From Gamsiella multidivaricata (taxonomy: Eukaryota; Mortierellomycota; Mortierellomycetes; Mortierellales; Mortierellaceae), in contig NW_026251726.1 of NCBI RefSeq assembly GCF_025024155.1, positions 310,001 through 374,000 on the forward strand: a DNA stretch of 64,000 nt, given 5' to 3'. How positions within the stretch are numbered: the first letter of the stretch is position 1; each line of letters starts with the position of its first letter. Shown here piece after piece: positions 57,738 to 64,000 of the stretch. The notes under the pieces are model-generated. The model was not told where the DNA came from and made no database searches. It saw nothing but the letters and a program-made list of their open reading frames with translations. The position numbers and the translations under genes were made by a program.

Positions 57738-60700
57738 TCATGGAATTGTACTCTTGTCCTGTTCGCCTGATATACTCGCGCATCTCGGCCGCGAATCACT
57801 GGCAGACGCCGTAGTTGTGTTCACGCTCAGGTCGGCCGTATCTTCATGTCGCACCACAGGTATCGGATCCCGAGTAGTATTTTCTGTACTCACGATGGCT
57901 GCCGAAAGATCCTTGCTACTCGACCCCGAAATACCATGGTCCCTCTCCCTCTGAGTCTGCGCTTCCAACTGCTCCGGTTCAGAAGTCGTCAAATGGCACT
58001 CTGAGTTTTCTGGAAATGGAAACTCTTCGCTTTCGTTGTGGACACCGCTCTTTAGCCCCCTGGCATCGTAATGGTCGGCATCGTATCCATTAGTTTCGCC
58101 GGTATCGGCAAAAGCATTGGCTGCTCCTCGTTTCCGCCCATAATTGTATTGGGGATTGCCAAAGTTCCGATGGTTGCGATGCTCTCTGCCTGACGGGTAT
58201 CCATCGAACACAACGTGCTGACCCCTATCGTATGAGATATCGGTCTCAGCGAGCGCTTCTTTGATACTCGTTCCATGCGCCATCCTCTCTGGTACTGCGT
58301 CCATAGCGATTTCTTGGGAGTCAGTTCCACATGGCTCGCTGTCCTCCACAATAGTACTTGGTGAATCACTCTGTGCTACCGTGTTGGACATCCCTGTAAT
58401 AGAAACATCATTTGAATCAGCGACAGGTATGCCGGAGGAGGAGGTGCATAGTTTGGATGGCGCTGCCGGCATATGGCCCGAAAATCCAGTACGCGGCAGC
58501 CGTCGCATGAAGGTCGTGCTCAATTTGGACGATGTGCCACTTGGTGAATGAGAATTACTGCCAGTGCTACCAAAAGACTCAGTGCTCAATCTACCGCCAT
58601 TGAACTTAAGTCTTAGGAAGGGAGCATTTCTCGAAGATACTTTTAGTTGCTGATTAATTCTCGCGGCGCGTTCGCGGCTCTGCTGTCGTTCCGTGTCACT
58701 TGAGCTCACGCTTTTCTCTGTCAGATCGTCGTATACCTGCGGGCTGGCAAGCGCTGGTTTCGGTGATGATGAGGACGACGAGGCAGCTTGGAGATCTGCA
58801 ACTGTTGGGTGGCCGAAATAGCCGTCGCTGGTGCGCTGCAAAGGATGGAGCGTTCGTTGAGTGGTTATGTCTCCCTGCATTTGATACGGCTGTCCAAACT
58901 GAGGGCTTGGGTATTCATTGTCGCATCGCCCACCAACGGCAACCCGCGAGTTCCCTGGCCCACCATCTAGAATGCTGCGACGGCGATCGGACCTGTTACC
59001 TCTGGGTTCTTGATTGATGGGCCTGCTAATCCAGTTCTCGTCCTTGATCTGTTGCCCTATTTCAACCCACCGGTCCATGGTCTCTTTATCAGGCAGTTGC
59101 ACCCTCCAACATTGATTATGAATCGATATCACACGAATGACATAGTCACTCATGATTCCCCCGATTCCTTCGACACCCTCGTCAGGACCCTTGGCTCCAT
59201 CCATATTACGAACATCAAGGCCCAAGTTAATCGAGAGGTGTCTCATGTTAGTAATGCGCGTCAAACCAGGCCCAGGCTTTAGAAATGAGCTCTGACGAGA
59301 AGGCGTTATTCCGGCGGTCCCTGGATCTGCAGTGTTTGCACCGCTTCGCAATTCTGTGGGCGTAGGTGTTTCTGCCGTCGACTGCGATGGTGCTGACGAT
59401 TCTTCGTGCGACGGCAGTCTTGCCGTTCGTACCCTCTCCCTCCCTACCAATCCTGTCTGGTGCAGTTGTTTTAGATCCTTCTGCGGTACGGAAGAGAACT
59501 GTGTAATAAGTGCGGCCCTGTTCGTGAATGGAGCTGAGCTCCGCTGTGGGGCTTCAGTGGCAGTTGTGGCTGTGGTCGCTCTGGCCTTTGATCCAGGGTC
59601 ATCCCTGCTTGCGGCAACAAAAGACGATCCGGAAACGCCTGGGTCGAGGGGTGAGGACTCTGGTGAACAATCATGCTGCGAGTAGCCTCGCTCTACAGAG
59701 TGGATAATAAGACTTTCTGATGTTTCCGTCTCAAGCTATGTTTGAGGAAGGTGAAGTGCTGCATGAGTTCATGGACAATAAAGAAAATCTGAGAATGATA
59801 ATGCAATACCACAGCTCCCTTACATCGATTAAGACCATCAGTTTAGAGCAGGGCACAAAAATAACACGCGACATCCTCCACTGAGCCAAGAACCGTATGA
59901 TGTACCATCGATGCCGCTGCACCGGAACGACAACCTAATAAGATCCGATAATTCGTCAGCGCACTTTCTAGATGAAAGGCTAGCTATAGGTTACAAAATG
60001 GCATGTGCTTACAGTGAACGAGTCCATCTATCCACAAATAATAAAGCAGGAAAAGACGGGTTGACAAAATTTTAGCACACGAAGACCCTAGAGGAAAACA
60101 GCCATCTGTTATAGTCCCCAAACCTTACCCTCATCTCCTGCAGCGAGCATATTCCAGAGTCATTGTGTGCAGTAAGGGCTTGAAAAGGGTATTGTTGGGG
60201 GCTCCGGCTTGGCAAAAATCCACCAAAGCTGTTTTTTCGCGACTGAAGATTCAGCTCTGGTATACTGTCATAAAAATCGCGCACTGAAAAGTCCGGAGTA
60301 TCTAGAGATGCCACAGAAGGACGATGAACGTTTTGGAAGCCGGCGGGTATCGTTTCCACAGACAACATATCACTGGCACGATCCCTACCCGAATCGCTAC
60401 CCTCGTTGGATGAAGCCGCCAAAATCTTAGGTGAGCCGAGAGGCTGGATATCACGGCTCGGTCTGAAGGCGTTTGATTGCCCAAATGTATTGTATCCTGC
60501 TGTCATTGGGACCGTGGTTGCGCTCAGCTTTCGCGAGTTTCCTCGAACCGGTGTGTCGTGGTTACTGCCGCTACCGGTATGACCTACATCATGCGCTGTT
60601 GCCACGTGGTTTGCCAGGGAAGGGGCCCGGTGTGTCCCTGTCAGTTGCGGGTTGTCAATCTCCAGTGAGTCCTGATCGTCACCAGCATGGTTCTTTCGGT

Positions 60701-63700
60701 GTCCTCGGCTCAGCAGGCTGGACTGGCCATAGTTTGTAGGACGGTGAACAGGAGAGGTGAGCAGGCTACTACAGTTTTCTCCCGATAGTTGACCGAATGG
60801 ATACGACGAAACTAAATCCGAGATGTTAGGATTCCCCTGCATATCGACAGAGTGCCATTCAGAGTCCTTGACTGCGTTCCCTAAGGATCTAAATTGTCTT
60901 CCACCATTCTTCATGGTCCCTCCAGATGAGACCATTTTGCCGCCTCGCCTCATGTCCGTGATAGGAATGCCTGTTCCCATGATATTGTCCATGTAATTAT
61001 CGCCTCTTCCTGCGGGGACATGGAGGCCATGCCTTTGGAGCCACAGATTCTTCAACTTTGGATAGAACAGAATGATATATTCGAGAAATCCACTGACAAG
61101 TATACAGACCATGGTGACATGGTAGGTAACTTGGTAGAGATCCGAAGGAAACGTTTGAACAATAATGATTATGATGACGAAGAACGTCAACATACTAAAA
61201 AAAATTCCGACCGAAGAAAGTGAACATTAGTATGTTTAATTCATGGCTGCAATTTCGTCCTCGAGCAATACCAACAGGAAACGACTGGTCAAATACAACG
61301 ATATAGTACTCACTAGATTGTCAAAGCGATTGAGCGAGCCTCGTTCCAAAGGCGCGTGACATTACGCGTCTTGAATGCAAGGAATATCCCAAACAAAATC
61401 ATAATAGCAGGAATGATTCCAATTACGATGGCCCAGCCAAGCTGAGAAGAGCTGGAGCTGCATATCGCCCAGAACTCGCTGTTATTAGTTCGAACCAATT
61501 TCGGCTCAAAATAGTCGACAAAGCAGTGGACGATGCAAGGGATCTATGAATAGAGTATCCAAGGAGACATATCAGCACGCAGCTCACGGTCAATAAAGTC
61601 GGGAATAAGGTTGATTAGACTTACAAAAGTAATGACGACAGGCATGGCGACGACTCGCAATAGATAGTGGTTCGATACTGCATGGTTGATGATGCTGACG
61701 CTGTTGAAAATACGGTAGATTCGATAATTCTTGACCACTAGGGCAGAGAGATTGATAGTCAATCCTATAACGGGGACCAGCAGACCAACTCTGCAAACTC
61801 CTGGAGCGGGGACACCGCCTCTGAAATATATCCATGACACTGTCAAAGCCAAGCCGCAAAGTTCTAGGATACAGAATAGGGGGCTGATTCCAAATGAATA
61901 TGCGACAGGGAAATATTAAAGACCTGCTATCCTTTTGATGGCATTGGGCAATGGCCATGGATAATATAACCTACCTCGCAGATTTGATGATAATGTTGTC
62001 GCGGTGCAGAACAACGACAATAACGGTACATAATATCGCCACCATCAATATCGTGCACAAGATAGTCATTGTCAGTCCGAACGCTCCATTTCTGCTAGGG
62101 TTCAGCTCTATGAAAAGGGAAAAAATAAGAAAGCCTTAAGACACAATTCAGTTTTTCTTCTGCAAGCAATCCTATGCTGTGGCCCTGGAAACAATACCAT
62201 CCCATGCAGGAGAATCTAGCGGAGGTGAGGTCGTGCCGTCATTGAAGGCGATTGGGGTGTTTATTGTAAGCGATTTGTTGAGGTATATTCCATTAGGAAC
62301 ACTTGTGTTGTTTTGAAAACTGGCAATGGTTACTCGGCTACGGATTCACCTCAATAAAATATTGAAAAACAGGTCAACAATCAATGGTGGAGGATGATTT
62401 TTCAACGGAAGATGGAAGTCAGACTGGACTTACACTTGTACTCGGTCTCCAGCATTGGATACAGTGAAGTTACCGATAGGCGTACTATACGACATCGATC
62501 CAAGGTATTTGAGTGACAAGTCTTGGCTCCGCTTCCCGTGCAGGATCTGGGTCAGCATCGTGTTACGCTCATTTACGTCGGGAATCTGCAGGGCACGTTG
62601 AACCAACTGGTTGTTTAAATTCGCCGCATGAATGTAGCGAATAAATTAGCATCTTGTTCAGGCTGGTTTTATCACCTTCCCTTGATTCGCCTCTCGGGTA
62701 CTTACTTGTCTGTAGCCTTCGGCGAATACCTGGACGCAAGTATACGCAAAAGTCTCATGCCATGTCAACTGTCTTCTTCCCGACATCGGGTATCTGAAAG
62801 GAAATGTATGTTTTGTAGTTGAGTTAGTCCATGGAGTACCTTCAACAACTGGTACTTTTCCATTCACGTCTGTTGTTAAACGATACTACTTACTCTTTCA
62901 GATCCGAATTCGTCCACCTCGCTACAAACTTATCATAGGCTGGATCGCCAGGCATATTCCATAGAGCATCTGCCATAATCAACCCATTGAAATCTGAGGG
63001 ACTCGGGAGGACTGAAAGCGAGTTGGATAGATCGATAGTGGTCAACCATACATGATTTGGGCTGAAAAGCCCAGAATCTCTAAGAAAAATATAAACGACA
63101 TGCGTCAACTCATTGCCCGGGCGATTAATTCAACAAATCATCTGCGAAACAGACTGCGTCCTTACCGGATGGCCTGCAGGAGAGTAATTTGAGCAAGTCT
63201 AGGAGCAATAAGGACGTGGATGCGCGAGTCCGAGTTTAAAATACTCTTGATTGGTGCACGTGCTTGGTTGGCAAGCATTGAGGGCTGGTTATCGTCGTCT
63301 GGTAGCGGGATCCGTACCCTTATGACTTCAATATTGTTGCTGATGCACCAACTCGAGAATGACTTTTCGCCTATCAATACCAATGCGTTGGAAAATGACC
63401 ACTTTAGTTAACGTGACAAATCGCTTTTTATAGGCGTAAACAAGATAAGTCGATATGGTACCTAATAATCCCGGCACATCCGACGTATACAGGATGGAGA
63501 TTCTTCGCCAGCCATAATGTCGGATCACTGCCATCAATCCCTCGAGATATGTAACGACACCCGGCACTGTACGGAAAAAGTACCCATATGTACTCAATTG
63601 CGTTTCGTCCATGTTGTCTAGATCAGATATTCATACACGGTTTCACACTCAATAAATTCGAGAAAGAACAGAATGCAGTCTATAAAGGCAATATCGTCTT

Positions 63701-63989
63701 ACAAGTGCAAAAGGAACATTGGGGAATGCCGATACTAGAAGTCATAATAGCTTCTGCCATTGTCAGGTCCGAAGAAATATCACCAATTACGGCGCCCACC
63801 TATTTGTTTGAAAGAGAAGAAAAGAGATTCTTAACCAAATCATGTAAGATGTCTCTCCCTTCCTTGATTGATTGCTTACCTCCAGAGCTAGTAGGCGAGC
63901 TGTAGCGGAGATAGCGGCAGCCCCACCAGAGACATTCGTTCCTGGTAAGTTCTGTTGGCTGTCTCGCACTACTAGTGATATGTTCATTC
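57738..63989 (-). CDS. class C (GABA-B-like) G-protein-coupled receptor, 5' end beyond the window (1,649 aa visible)
   Basis: Fourteen visible exons: 63880-63989, 63703-63799, 63462-63617, 63166-63370, 62894-63079, 62706-62793, 62434-62606, 62198-62337, 61975-62107, 61625-61883, 61314-61543, 60129-61194, 59824-59934 and 57738-59735. An acceptor at 63990-63991 shows the gene continues to the right. The ectodomain is an ANF/periplasmic-binding fold (NISLVVRDSQQN, GVVTYLEGLMAVIRHYGWRR, WHETFAYTCVQVF). Seven TM helices follow (about residues 390-635), with class C marks: Cys at TM3, FLAFKTRNV after TM5, NEARSIALTIY into TM6. The tail of about 1,000 residues is mostly disordered but holds strands (RHRWYIIRFL, VIFVPCSKLMVLID) and, some 200 residues later, YVIRVISIHNQCWRVQLP plus a Trp helix. 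Together these resemble a split PH domain. Ligand unknown; it probably signals through heterotrimeric G proteins. Confidence 0.87.
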
Positions 63990-64000
63990 CTAGTGTGAAA

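Noticed and set aside
1..64000. tRNA, rRNA, CRISPR array or intact transposon
   Set aside because: No B-box-like GGTTCGAATCC, rRNA segment, spaced direct repeats, transposase or reverse transcriptase motif was recognised on reading; a covariance or repeat search was not possible here.

Overview
This window is nuclear DNA of a filamentous fungus. The genes have many short introns (about 80-140 bp, GT-AG, with one and possibly two GC-AG), pyrimidine-rich leaders and long A/T homopolymers. The families are fungal: SEC14, PHO81/NUC-2, CHO2, AIR1/2, UGGT and hybrid histidine kinases. A class C GPCR and a very unusual receptor histidine kinase point to an early-diverging lineage. Mortierellomycotina/Mucoromycota is my inference, not proven. 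No tRNA, rRNA, CRISPR array or intact transposon was recognised.

Layout. 0.6-2.4 kb: two small genes, one with a clear TATA box. 2.7-10.95 kb (+): a 2,670-residue disordered protein with about 17 acidic tryptophan motifs, NPF motifs and a 36-residue polyglutamine tract. 11.1-14.1 kb (-): AIR1/2-type five-zinc-knuckle protein. 14.4-16.8 kb (-): eIF4B with an RRM and a possible 12-nt microexon. 18.9-19.7 kb (+): SEC14. 21.4-26.0 kb (+): PHO81/NUC-2-type SPX-ankyrin-dead GDPD regulator. 26.2-28.5 kb (+): CSTF1/CstF50. 28.7-32.4 kb (-): CHO2 PE methyltransferase. 32.4-39.0 kb: a long gene-poor stretch. 39.05-48.1 kb (+): the giant receptor histidine kinase. 48.3-49.4 kb (-): four-TM membrane protein. 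50.5-56.5 kb (-): UGGT with a KDEL end. 57.7-64 kb (-): class C GPCR, whose start lies beyond the right edge.

The most unusual item is the 39-48 kb gene. It joins a tandem bacterial sugar-binding-like ectodomain, a cysteine-rich stalk, one TM segment, a pseudokinase of the receptor-guanylyl-cyclase type, a coiled coil, and a complete hybrid histidine kinase with receiver. In effect it has receptor guanylyl cyclase architecture with the cyclase replaced by a two-component output. About 10 kb away is a class C GPCR with its own periplasmic-binding-protein-type ectodomain and a 1,000-residue tail carrying a PH-like module split by a long insertion.

The genes do not form one pathway. CHO2 and SEC14 both concern phospholipid metabolism and transfer. 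PHO81 is phosphate signalling. AIR, CSTF1 and eIF4B act on RNA surveillance, 3' processing and translation. UGGT is ER glycoprotein quality control. The other two large genes are ligand sensors. Exon coordinates were derived by hand from splice signals and reading-frame continuity; all full models given sum to whole codons.
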